Below, piece after piece: positions 16,829-23,965 of a stretch of DNA of 41,074 nt. The notes beneath the pieces are model-generated. The model ran no database searches. It saw nothing but the letters and a program-made list of their open reading frames with translations, and was not told where the DNA came from. The DNA is taken from contig CADBFP010000015.1 in NCBI GenBank assembly GCA_902793995.1, positions 1 through 41,074 of the forward strand, in the 5' to 3' direction. This DNA is from an uncultured Lachnospiraceae bacterium. Its GTDB lineage: Bacteria; Bacillota; Clostridia; Lachnospirales; Lachnospiraceae. Position numbers and translations under genes: made by a program. Every line of letters starts with the position of its first letter. The stretch's first letter is position 1.

Positions 16829-18508
16829 ATGGCTTCAAGCAGGAAAAAAGAGAAAACGATTCTCCCCAGCATCATCGTTCTTGTCGTAGTGGCTGTCCTT
16901 CTTTTGATTGCCGTTCTGACGAACAACAGACCCAGCACCTTGCGGGTTGATCTGGAGGGCTTTTACGGCTCCCGGGACGGGCATATGGCTCTGGTGCGGG
17001 ATAATGAACTATCGCACGAAGACTTTTTGGTTCGGAACGACATCGTCTATACTTCTTTAAACTATCTGACCCAAAAACTGAATAGACGCTTTTACTATGA
17101 TCAGGCGGAAGAACTGCTGCTGTACACCTTGCCCGGCGGTACCAGAGAAGCGGATCTGCGGACTCTTTTCGGGGAGGCTCCCGTCCTTCTAAAGGAGCAG
17201 GAGAAGATTTATGTCCAGTTGGCCTATGTCCAGCAATACACGGCTATGACATGGGAACTGCCCCCGGCCCCCCGCAGATTGGTGATGAAGACCAAATTCG
17301 GAGATTACGGCCAGGTGGAAACCTTAAAGGACGCCATCATCCGCTCCGGGCCGTCGCCTTCCCGCCCTATTATGACGGAGGTGCCGGCTGGTGAAAAGCT
17401 TTATTATCTGGAAGAGCAGGCGGAGTGGGATTATGTCTGCACCCGGGACGGGATCCTGGGATATATCGCCAAGGAAGAGGTGGGAGAACCCGTAATTCGT
17501 AATGCGGCATCTCCTTATACGGAACCCGTTTATTCCATGCCGGAACCCATGCAGAACATCGGACTGGTCTGGCAGCAGATTCAGGTGAAGGCGGACAACG
17601 GTCAGCTGGAAGCTCTGATGGAGAAGGCCCAAAGGGTGAATGTGATTTCTCCCACCTGGCTCTTTCTGAAGGACGGAGAGGGGAACTTTGACTCCTCTGC
17701 GGAAAAGGCCTATGTGGATAAGGCCCACGCAATGGGACTGAAGGTCTGGGTATTGCTGAATAATATGGATCATGCCATCTACGGCGACACCCTGTGCAGC
17801 AATTTTGACCGGACCGGCATCAGACGGAAACTGATCCAGGGCATCCTGGAGGAACTGCGGGCCTGCGGCGCGGACGGCATCAACCTGGATATCGAAAGTC
17901 TGCCGGCGGCGGGCGGTCCCGGATATCTGCAATTCATCCGGGAATTATCCCTGGCTTGCCATAAAGAGGGCTATATCCTTTCGGTGGACAATTATGTGCC
18001 CTCTGCCTGGACCAGCCATTATGACCGGCAGGAGCAGGCCGTATTTGCGGATTATCTGATTGTAATGGCCTATGACGAGCACTATGCCGGCTCGGAAGCG
18101 GGATCCAGCGCCTCTCTGCCCTTTGTCCTAAAGGGGGTGGAAGACAGCCTGCTGCAGGTGCCTGCTTACAAACTGATTTGCGGCGTGCCCTTTTTTACCC
18201 GGCTATGGGTAGGGAATGGCAAGATGCCCAGCAGTTCGTCCCTGGATATGCGTTTGGTACATGAGTATCTGGACCGCTTCGGCGCCGTGGCGCAGTGGAA
18301 CTCCGAACTGGGCCAGTCCTATGCGGAGTTCCGGATGGAGGGTGAAAACGCCCGCATCTGGGTGGAAGATATGCAGTCTATGACGACCCGTCTGGAGCGT
18401 TTAAGCGCCTACGGCCTGGCCGGATTGGCCGGCTGGCGATTGGGGATGGAGTCGGAAGATATATGGACCTGTTGGAGCCAGTTCTTCGAAAACAACCGGA
18501 CGAATTAG
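16829..18508 (+). CDS. Membrane-anchored GH18 hydrolase with SH3 domain
   Basis: The 559-aa protein has a basic N-terminus and one membrane helix (residues about 12-31), so it is probably anchored with the enzyme outside. A stalk domain resembling the copper amine oxidase N-terminal fold follows (about 40-130), then an SH3-like domain (about 155-225). The GH18 barrel comes next, with the catalytic signature DGINLDIE (residues 349-356, Glu356 as acid). Related SleL/YdhD-type proteins act on N-acetylglucosamine-containing peptidoglycan or spore cortex. The ATG at 16829 follows GGAGG at 6 nt; an earlier frame start is unsupported. A terminator follows, so this is a single-gene unit. Confidence 0.85.
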   Translation: MASSRKKEKTILPSIIVLVVVAVLLLIAVLTNNRPSTLRVDLEGFYGSRDGHMALVRDNELSHEDFLVRNDIVYTSLNYLTQKLNRRFYYDQAEELLLYTLPGGTREADLRTLFGEAPVLLKEQEKIYVQLAYVQQYTAMTWELPPAPRRLVMKTKFGDYGQVETLKDAIIRSGPSPSRPIMTEVPAGEKLYYLEEQAEWDYVCTRDGILGYIAKEEVGEPVIRNAASPYTEPVYSMPEPMQNIGLVWQQIQVKADNGQLEALMEKAQRVNVISPTWLFLKDGEGNFDSSAEKAYVDKAHAMGLKVWVLLNNMDHAIYGDTLCSNFDRTGIRRKLIQGILEELRACGADGINLDIESLPAAGGPGYLQFIRELSLACHKEGYILSVDNYVPSAWTSHYDRQEQAVFADYLIVMAYDEHYAGSEAGSSASLPFVLKGVEDSLLQVPAYKLICGVPFFTRLWVGNGKMPSSSSLDMRLVHEYLDRFGAVAQWNSELGQSYAEFRMEGENARIWVEDMQSMTTRLERLSAYGLAGLAGWRLGMESEDIWTCWSQFFENNRTN

Positions 18509-18567
18509 GACAAAGGAAGAAATATTATAACGAGGGGGAATCGTGATCTTCCGCGGCTAAAGGACCT

Positions 18568-18596
18568 ACGGCGGGGCAACCTGCCGTTTTTTTTTT
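18568..18596 (+). terminator. Terminator after the GH18 gene
   Basis: Stem ACGGCGGGG (18568-18576) and CCTGCCGT (18580-18587) is followed by ten T residues. Confidence 0.9.
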
Positions 18597-18682
18597 GCAG
18601 GGAAAAATGGGAAGAGATTGCATTTTTAATGCAGTAGGGGTAGTATGGTATTGTAGAAAGTGGAAACAAAGCAGGAGCGCTT

Positions 18683-20077
18683 ATGCTGAAGATATTTACG
18701 ATTCCTTCTCTCCTGGACGGGGAAAGCCCCCGGGGAGAATTGCCCCCGGAACGGGAACTCTACGGCACATTTCTCCGCCTGGCCTGGCCTTCCGTGGTGG
18801 AAGCGGTGTTGGTAGGCCTGGTGGGAATGGTCGATACCCTGATGGTTGCCAGCCTGGGGGATGAAGCGATTGCGGCGGTGGGGATTACCCAGCAGCCGAA
18901 GTTCGTTTTGATGTGCTTCCTTTTTGCCTTGAATGTGGGCATAACCGCCTTGGTGGCCAGGCGGAAAGGCGAAAACAAGCGGGAAGAAGCCAACCAGGCT
19001 ATGCGGAACGGTTTGATTCTGGGCCTGGGGCTGATTCTGGCGCTGGCTGCCTTTGGCTTTATCTTTGCGGAGCCTTTTTTGCGGCTGGCAGGGGCCAATG
19101 ACGACTACATTGCGGACGGAGTGGTATATTTCAAAATCATATCCATTTCCGTGGTATTCCAATGCCTCAACGGATCCATCAACGCTGCCCAGAAAGGCAG
19201 CGGCAATTCCCGCATTTCCATGTCCAGCAATATGATCGGCAATGCAGTGAATATCGTGTTCAACTACCTGCTGATTAACGGTATCGGCCCTTTTCCCCGG
19301 CTGGAGGTTAAAGGCGCCGCCATTGCCACCGCCTTCGGAGCCTTTGTGGCTTTTTGCGTTTCTGCCGGCCGTCTTTTCCAAAAGAAAAACTACATCAGTT
19401 TTCATTGCCCTGCCCCCTGGCGCCTGGAGAAGAAGGTAGTGGCGCCTATGCTGAAGGTAGCTTCCAGCGCGTTGGTGGAACAGCTTTGCATGCGGGTAGG
19501 CTTCTTTATCTTCAACCGCGTGGTGGCGGATCTCAGCACCCTGGCTTACTCCACCCACATCGCCTGTATGAATTTCCTGGGGCTTTCCTTCTGCTGCGGC
19601 GACGGGTTCCAGGTGGCATCCACCGCCCTGGCGGGCCAAAGTCTGGGGGCCAAACGGCCGGATAAAGCCATCATCTATTGCAATATCGGCCAGCGGGTGG
19701 TATTCTTTGTAGCAGTAATCCTGAGTATACTCATGATTACCCTGCGGCGGCAGATCATTGGGCTGTATTCCTCTACGCCTCAGGTGGTGGAAATGGGCAG
19801 CCGGATCCTTTTGTTTATAGCGGTCATCACTTATATACAAACGGCTCAGGTGATTTTCACCGGCTGCCTGCGGGGAGCCGGTGACACCCGTTTTACCGCC
19901 ATTACGGCTATTGTGAGCGTGGGACTGGTCAGACCCATTTTCGGCTACCTGCTGACTTATCCTCTGGGGATGGGCCTGTACGGTGCCTGGACCGCCATTT
20001 TCCTGGATCAGCTTTGCCGGCTGGTGATGAACTACGGGCGGATCCATAAGCGGAAATGGCTTGAGATTAAACTATAA
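18683..20077 (+). CDS. MATE family multidrug efflux protein
   Basis: The 464-aa integral membrane protein is of the usual MATE length, with about 12 hydrophobic segments. The first is RLAWPSVVEAVLVGLVGMVD, and the second half repeats the pattern (KVASSALVEQLCMRVGFFIF). It also carries typical MATE stretches such as NAVNIVFNYLLINGIG and CLRGAGDTRFTA. MATE proteins export cationic compounds using a sodium or proton gradient; the substrate cannot be told. AGGAG lies 5 nt before the ATG. The phosphoglucomutase gene follows after 41 bp without a terminator, so the two may be cotranscribed. Confidence 0.9.
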   Translation: MLKIFTIPSLLDGESPRGELPPERELYGTFLRLAWPSVVEAVLVGLVGMVDTLMVASLGDEAIAAVGITQQPKFVLMCFLFALNVGITALVARRKGENKREEANQAMRNGLILGLGLILALAAFGFIFAEPFLRLAGANDDYIADGVVYFKIISISVVFQCLNGSINAAQKGSGNSRISMSSNMIGNAVNIVFNYLLINGIGPFPRLEVKGAAIATAFGAFVAFCVSAGRLFQKKNYISFHCPAPWRLEKKVVAPMLKVASSALVEQLCMRVGFFIFNRVVADLSTLAYSTHIACMNFLGLSFCCGDGFQVASTALAGQSLGAKRPDKAIIYCNIGQRVVFFVAVILSILMITLRRQIIGLYSSTPQVVEMGSRILLFIAVITYIQTAQVIFTGCLRGAGDTRFTAITAIVSVGLVRPIFGYLLTYPLGMGLYGAWTAIFLDQLCRLVMNYGRIHKRKWLEIKL

Positions 20078-20118
20078 GGGCATTTTTGATTCCCATTAAA
20101 TACGAAAAGGAGCAGATT

Positions 20119-21846
20119 ATGAACGCACGGGAACGGTATGAAGAATGGTTAAGCAGTCCTGTTTTTGACGAGAAGACGAAAGCGGAGCTTCGGGAGATTG
20201 CCGGAGATGAGGCTGCGATCCGCGAACGCTTTGAGGGAGATTTGGAATTCGGCACCGGCGGGATGCGGGGCATAATGGGGGCCGGCACCAGACGGATGAA
20301 TGTTTATACGGTGCGGAAAGCCACCCAGGGCCTGGCCAATTATATTATCAAAAAGGGGGCGCAGGATAAGGGGGTAGCCCTGTCCTTTGATTCCCGGAAT
20401 CGCTCCGAGGAGTTTGCCCGGGAAACGGCCCTGACGCTTTGCGCCAACGGAATTCCTATTTATATCTTCCCGACCCTGCACCCTACGCCAATGCTAAGCT
20501 TTGCGGTGCGGGAACTGGGCTGCACTGCCGGGGTGAATATCACCGCCAGCCACAATCCGCCGGAGTATAACGGCTACAAGGCATATTGGGACGACGGGGC
20601 CCAGGTGACCTATCCGGATGATGAAAATATTATTGCGGAGGTCAATGCCATCGAGAGCTTTGCGGATGTGAAGACCATGAGCCTGGAAGAAGCCAAGGAG
20701 GCAGGGCTGTATCATCTCATAGGCCCCGAGGTGAGCTACCGATATTTTGAGGAATTAAAGAAGCTGATACGCCGGCCGGAAGTGATTGAGCAGGAAAAAG
20801 ATAATGTGACCCTGGTTTATACGCCGCTGCACGGAACCGGGCTTGAACCGGCGAAGCGGATCCTGGAGGAGCTGGGCTTCTCCAAGGTATATGTGGTGGA
20901 AGAGCAGGCCAAGCCGGACGGCAATTTCCCTACGGTGGGCTATCCCAATCCGGAGGATCCGAAGGCCTTTGAACTGGCCCTGGAGCTGGCCCGGAAGGTG
21001 AAGGCGGATATTGTGATTGCCAACGACCCGGATGCGGACCGTCTGGGGGTTTTCCTGCGGAATGGGGAAGACTATGTGCGGATGACCGGCAATATGACGG
21101 GCTGCCTGCTGGCGGATTACGAGATTGGCGGCATTAAGGAAAAATGCGGCCTCTGCGATCACGGCGTCTTTATCAGCACCATTGTGACTTCCAATATGGC
21201 GGGAGCCATTGCCCGGAAATACGGAGTGCGCTTCTATGAGACCCTGACAGGCTTTAAACATATTTGCGGAAAGCTGCGGGAACTGGAACAGACGGAACCG
21301 GATGTGCATTATCTGTATGGCTTTGAGGAAAGCTTCGGCTCCTCCTTCGGCGCCTATTGCCGGGACAAAGACGGCATTGCGGCGGTGATGGCGCTTTGCG
21401 AAGCGGTTTGCTATTATAAGACGAAGGGCATGAGCCTCTGGGATGGCCTGCAGGCATTGTATCAGGAAGTGGGCTATTATCGGGATATCAATATTTCCAA
21501 GAATTTCCCCGGTCTGGATGGCAAGGATAAAATGGCAGCCATTATGGACAGTCTGCGGAAGAATCCGCCCAAAACGCTGGGGGGGCTGCCAGTGGTGGCG
21601 ATGCGGGATTATCTCTTAAAGACCACCAAGGATTTTGTGACGGGGCAGGAGGGAGTGACCACGCTGCCGGCCTCCAATGTGCTGTATTTTGAACTTACGG
21701 ATGATGCCTGGGTATGCCTTAGACCTTCCGGGACGGAGCCGAAGATTAAGCTTTACTGCGGCGTGAAGGGGGAGAGCCAGCAAGAGGCCTCCGCCAAGGA
21801 AGAAGTGATGGTGCGGGAATTAAATGCTTTGATGGATTCTTTCTAA
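20119..21846 (+). CDS. pgcA: Alpha-phosphoglucomutase
   Basis: The 575-aa enzyme interconverts glucose-1-phosphate and glucose-6-phosphate, supplying precursors for glycogen and cell-surface polysaccharides. All family signatures are present: the phosphoserine loop TASHNPPEYNGYK (about residue 140), the metal-binding NDPDADRLG (about 302), the sugar-binding GFEESFG, and the phosphate-binding RPSGTEPKIKLY near the C-terminus. The length equals that of Gram-positive PgcA. The ATG at 20119 is set by AAAGGAG 6 nt upstream, and an earlier in-frame start has no ribosome binding site. A related phosphomannomutase is less likely, given the size and the long N-terminus. Confidence 0.93.
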   Translation: MNARERYEEWLSSPVFDEKTKAELREIAGDEAAIRERFEGDLEFGTGGMRGIMGAGTRRMNVYTVRKATQGLANYIIKKGAQDKGVALSFDSRNRSEEFARETALTLCANGIPIYIFPTLHPTPMLSFAVRELGCTAGVNITASHNPPEYNGYKAYWDDGAQVTYPDDENIIAEVNAIESFADVKTMSLEEAKEAGLYHLIGPEVSYRYFEELKKLIRRPEVIEQEKDNVTLVYTPLHGTGLEPAKRILEELGFSKVYVVEEQAKPDGNFPTVGYPNPEDPKAFELALELARKVKADIVIANDPDADRLGVFLRNGEDYVRMTGNMTGCLLADYEIGGIKEKCGLCDHGVFISTIVTSNMAGAIARKYGVRFYETLTGFKHICGKLRELEQTEPDVHYLYGFEESFGSSFGAYCRDKDGIAAVMALCEAVCYYKTKGMSLWDGLQALYQEVGYYRDINISKNFPGLDGKDKMAAIMDSLRKNPPKTLGGLPVVAMRDYLLKTTKDFVTGQEGVTTLPASNVLYFELTDDAWVCLRPSGTEPKIKLYCGVKGESQQEASAKEEVMVRELNALMDSF

Positions 21847-21853
21847 TCCGCAG

Positions 21854-21924
21854 GGGCGGGCCGTTGAAAGGCCCGCCCGCCATGTTTAACCAGTTGAAAT
21901 CCATCGGGCGACTGATAGTCGCCC
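21854..21924. repeat. Two REP-like palindromes in the pgcA/DUF4037 gap
   Basis: The first is GGGCGGGCC (21854-21862) and GGCCCGCCC (21870-21878). The second is GGGCGACT (21906-21913) and AGTCGCCC (21917-21924). Both have the GGGC...GCCCC layout seen at 22907-22925 and 26897-26967. They lie between two convergent genes. Confidence 0.7.
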
Positions 21925-21947
21925 CTACGTGTCATCCCGTATATGAC

Positions 21948-22889
21948 TCAAATCCCGGCCAGGATATGCAGGTTTCGGATTTCTCCGTCCTGGATATGAT
22001 CATTCACGGAATAAGCGTGTTTTTCAAGGTCTCCGCAGCTGGCCTTGGTTATGCCCTGATCCATCAGCTCTGCGATGAATACTCCCGCCAGATCCTCTAT
22101 CAGGGTATATTTCTCCTCCGCCGTATTCCCTGCATTCTCACTGCTGATCAGGAAAGCGAGAGGCTCCGCCAGCTCGCCAAAGGAGGGCAGATCCGCCAGA
22201 GCCCTGAATTGCCACTTGTAATAAGGCATAAAGGCTCCATTCAGCAGAAAACAGGTATGCAAAGCCGCCTTTACATACTCCGCCGCAGCCAGGGCTGCGG
22301 CACCGGAATCCCCCCGCCTGACGCAGCGCAGATAATTATATTGCCCGGCCTGGGCCATCATCAACAACTCCCCGGCCAATTTCTTCAGGCGGATATCCTC
22401 CGGCATGCCGGCCGTCCGGTCAAGAAGCGTCTGCATAAACCCACTATTATCCTGGAATAAGCGGCCCTTTTGCAATTCAAAGAAGCCCTGCTCCGGCGCT
22501 GTCAGCCATTGATGGGCCGTCAAATATCCATCCGAGGCACCGATCTTATCTTTTAGAAAATCCGCCGCCCGTATCACCCCGTGGCGGCTGCCCCCCACGG
22601 GATTCAGGGCCGATTTCCGAAAGCCCATAAACTCTCCCGGCAGCTTGGCATAGGCCCGCTCTAGGCGGAAAGCGCATTGCCGGTCTATCACATCTTCCCC
22701 GGGAAGGAAGAGACAAAAACCGATTTCAAAATCATGATCCTGGGAGATTTCGTCATCATATCCGAAGCATTCGGAACCGCTGCCCATCAGGCCAGCGGCT
22801 ATTTTATCCGATAATTCAGGGAAATCGGCCGCCAGCATGGGGCGGCCGTAGGTTTCGAAGTATTTTTTTGATAGTTCAAGGCCTTTCAT
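21948..22889 (-). CDS. DUF4037 family nucleotidyltransferase-like protein
   Basis: The 313-aa protein has an N-terminal nucleotidyltransferase-like signature, GSGSECFGYDDEISQDHDFE. The Gly-Ser motif is at residues 36-39, and Asp51 and Asp53 are candidate metal ligands. This is typical of DUF4037. The C-terminal half is helical. The substrate is unknown. The ATG at 22889 follows GGAAGGA. It lies directly after a TPR gene on the same strand, separated by 36 bp that contain a REP-like palindrome, so the two are probably one operon. The pairing suggests a shared role, but I cannot name it. Confidence 0.82.
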   Translation of the reverse strand: MKGLELSKKYFETYGRPMLAADFPELSDKIAAGLMGSGSECFGYDDEISQDHDFEIGFCLFLPGEDVIDRQCAFRLERAYAKLPGEFMGFRKSALNPVGGSRHGVIRAADFLKDKIGASDGYLTAHQWLTAPEQGFFELQKGRLFQDNSGFMQTLLDRTAGMPEDIRLKKLAGELLMMAQAGQYNYLRCVRRGDSGAAALAAAEYVKAALHTCFLLNGAFMPYYKWQFRALADLPSFGELAEPLAFLISSENAGNTAEEKYTLIEDLAGVFIAELMDQGITKASCGDLEKHAYSVNDHIQDGEIRNLHILAGI

Positions 22890-22906
22890 GATACTGTCCT
22901 TCCAGC

Positions 22907-22925
22907 GGGCGGCCAGTGGCCGCCC
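22907..22925. repeat. REP-like palindrome between the TPR and DUF4037 genes
   Basis: GGGCGGCCA (22907-22915) and TGGCCGCCC (22917-22925) form a perfect 9-bp inverted repeat. It belongs to the same family as the palindromes at 21854-21924. Inside a predicted operon it could affect RNA stability. Confidence 0.75.
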
Positions 22926-23774
22926 CTATGCGTTCCGATATATCTCCTGTGAGATGGCTTCCAATTCATCCCCGTCCATAAAGCGGCCGTAAAAACGGAA
23001 GGTGGGGACGCAGGTGCGCAGCACATAGGCATAATACCCATCCCGGGGCAGAGAAGGAGTATCCAGCATAGCCCGTCCCTGATCCAACAGATTCTGGATG
23101 GCTTCCTCTGCCTCTTCCTGCCCCTTCTCTGCTGCCTCCAGGTCCGCCAGATTCAAATAAGTGACGGCCATTTCCAGCTCCCCGTGGGGAATGTGCTTCA
23201 TCACCTCCAGGGCCTTTTCGTAGTAAGTTCTGGCCTCCTTAAAGCGGCCCAAATCCGTCAGGACCAGCGCCATATTATTATACAGACCTCCCAGACGGTT
23301 GTCCGGCTTGTCCAGATGCTTTTCATAAATGCTCTGGGCTCGTTCAAAATAGGGCAGGGCATCTGCGGCCTTATCAAAAGTTTTAAATACCGTAGCGATA
23401 TTTACTAAGCTGGTGGCACCGGTCAGAGATTCCTCCATTCCTGTTTCCGCCAGCAAAGCCAGAGCGGCCCGGACCGTTTCCAGGGCTTCCTTTTCCCGGC
23501 CCCGTTTCCGAAAGAGCCCCATTCGTTCTCCCTGTATGGCCAGGGCTCCTGTCTTATCGCCACCGCTCAAAGCGTCTGCCAGCCAATAATCCAGATGCCG
23601 CTCGGCAGCGCCCCAGTCGTCTTTCCCCAGATACTCATCCAGTTTCTCAATAATGCGTCCCATGGGAACCCGCCGGGCCGGCGCATTTTCCTGGCCCCGG
23701 TTCATATTTAATAGACACTGAGGCTCCGCATAATCCTCTTTAGGTAATTCATTGCTGTATTTTTCCTGCAACAT
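22926..23774 (-). CDS. Tetratricopeptide repeat protein
   Basis: The 282-aa soluble protein is almost entirely helical, with tandem TPR units. The clearest are ALPYFERAQSIYEKH, LGGLYNNMALVLTDLGRF and KEARTYYEKALEVMKH (about residues 130-190). TPR arrays bind partner proteins; here the partner may be the DUF4037 protein encoded next. The ATG at 23774 follows AGGAGAG at 3-4 nt. No enzymatic motif or membrane segment is seen. Confidence 0.82.
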   Translation of the reverse strand: MLQEKYSNELPKEDYAEPQCLLNMNRGQENAPARRVPMGRIIEKLDEYLGKDDWGAAERHLDYWLADALSGGDKTGALAIQGERMGLFRKRGREKEALETVRAALALLAETGMEESLTGATSLVNIATVFKTFDKAADALPYFERAQSIYEKHLDKPDNRLGGLYNNMALVLTDLGRFKEARTYYEKALEVMKHIPHGELEMAVTYLNLADLEAAEKGQEEAEEAIQNLLDQGRAMLDTPSLPRDGYYAYVLRTCVPTFRFYGRFMDGDELEAISQEIYRNA

Positions 23775-23803
23775 ACTTCTCTCCTCATAAAAACTGCTTT
23801 TTC

Positions 23804-23832
23804 ATCTTAACGGCTGCCGGCACAAAAATCAA
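23804..23832 (-). promoter_or_regulatory. Possible promoter of the TPR/DUF4037 operon
   Basis: On the minus strand TTGATT (23832-23827) and TAAGAT (23809-23804) are 17 nt apart, each with 4 of 6 consensus bases, 30 nt upstream of the start codon. Confidence 0.45.
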
Positions 23833-23905
23833 GAGAAGCAAAAATGAAGTTTCAAACCACGACTCCGAACATTTGGTCGAAAATTTATAAAAAGACTTCC
23901 CTTTT

Positions 23906-23934
23906 TGAAAAGAATAGAGTACAATATTAATATC
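23906..23934 (+). promoter_or_regulatory. Possible promoter of ftsK
   Basis: TTGAAA (23906-23911) and TAATAT (23929-23934) are 17 nt apart, 32 nt before the start codon. The region is divergent to the TPR operon. Confidence 0.45.
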
Positions 23935-23965
23935 TATGCGTATTATTCGATAGGGAGGGTATGTT

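Noticed and set aside
18626-20047. Minus-strand open frame of 473 codons opposite the MATE gene
   Set aside because: The MATE protein on the plus strand is a clear family member with a ribosome binding site; the antisense product is His/Gln-rich without a family.
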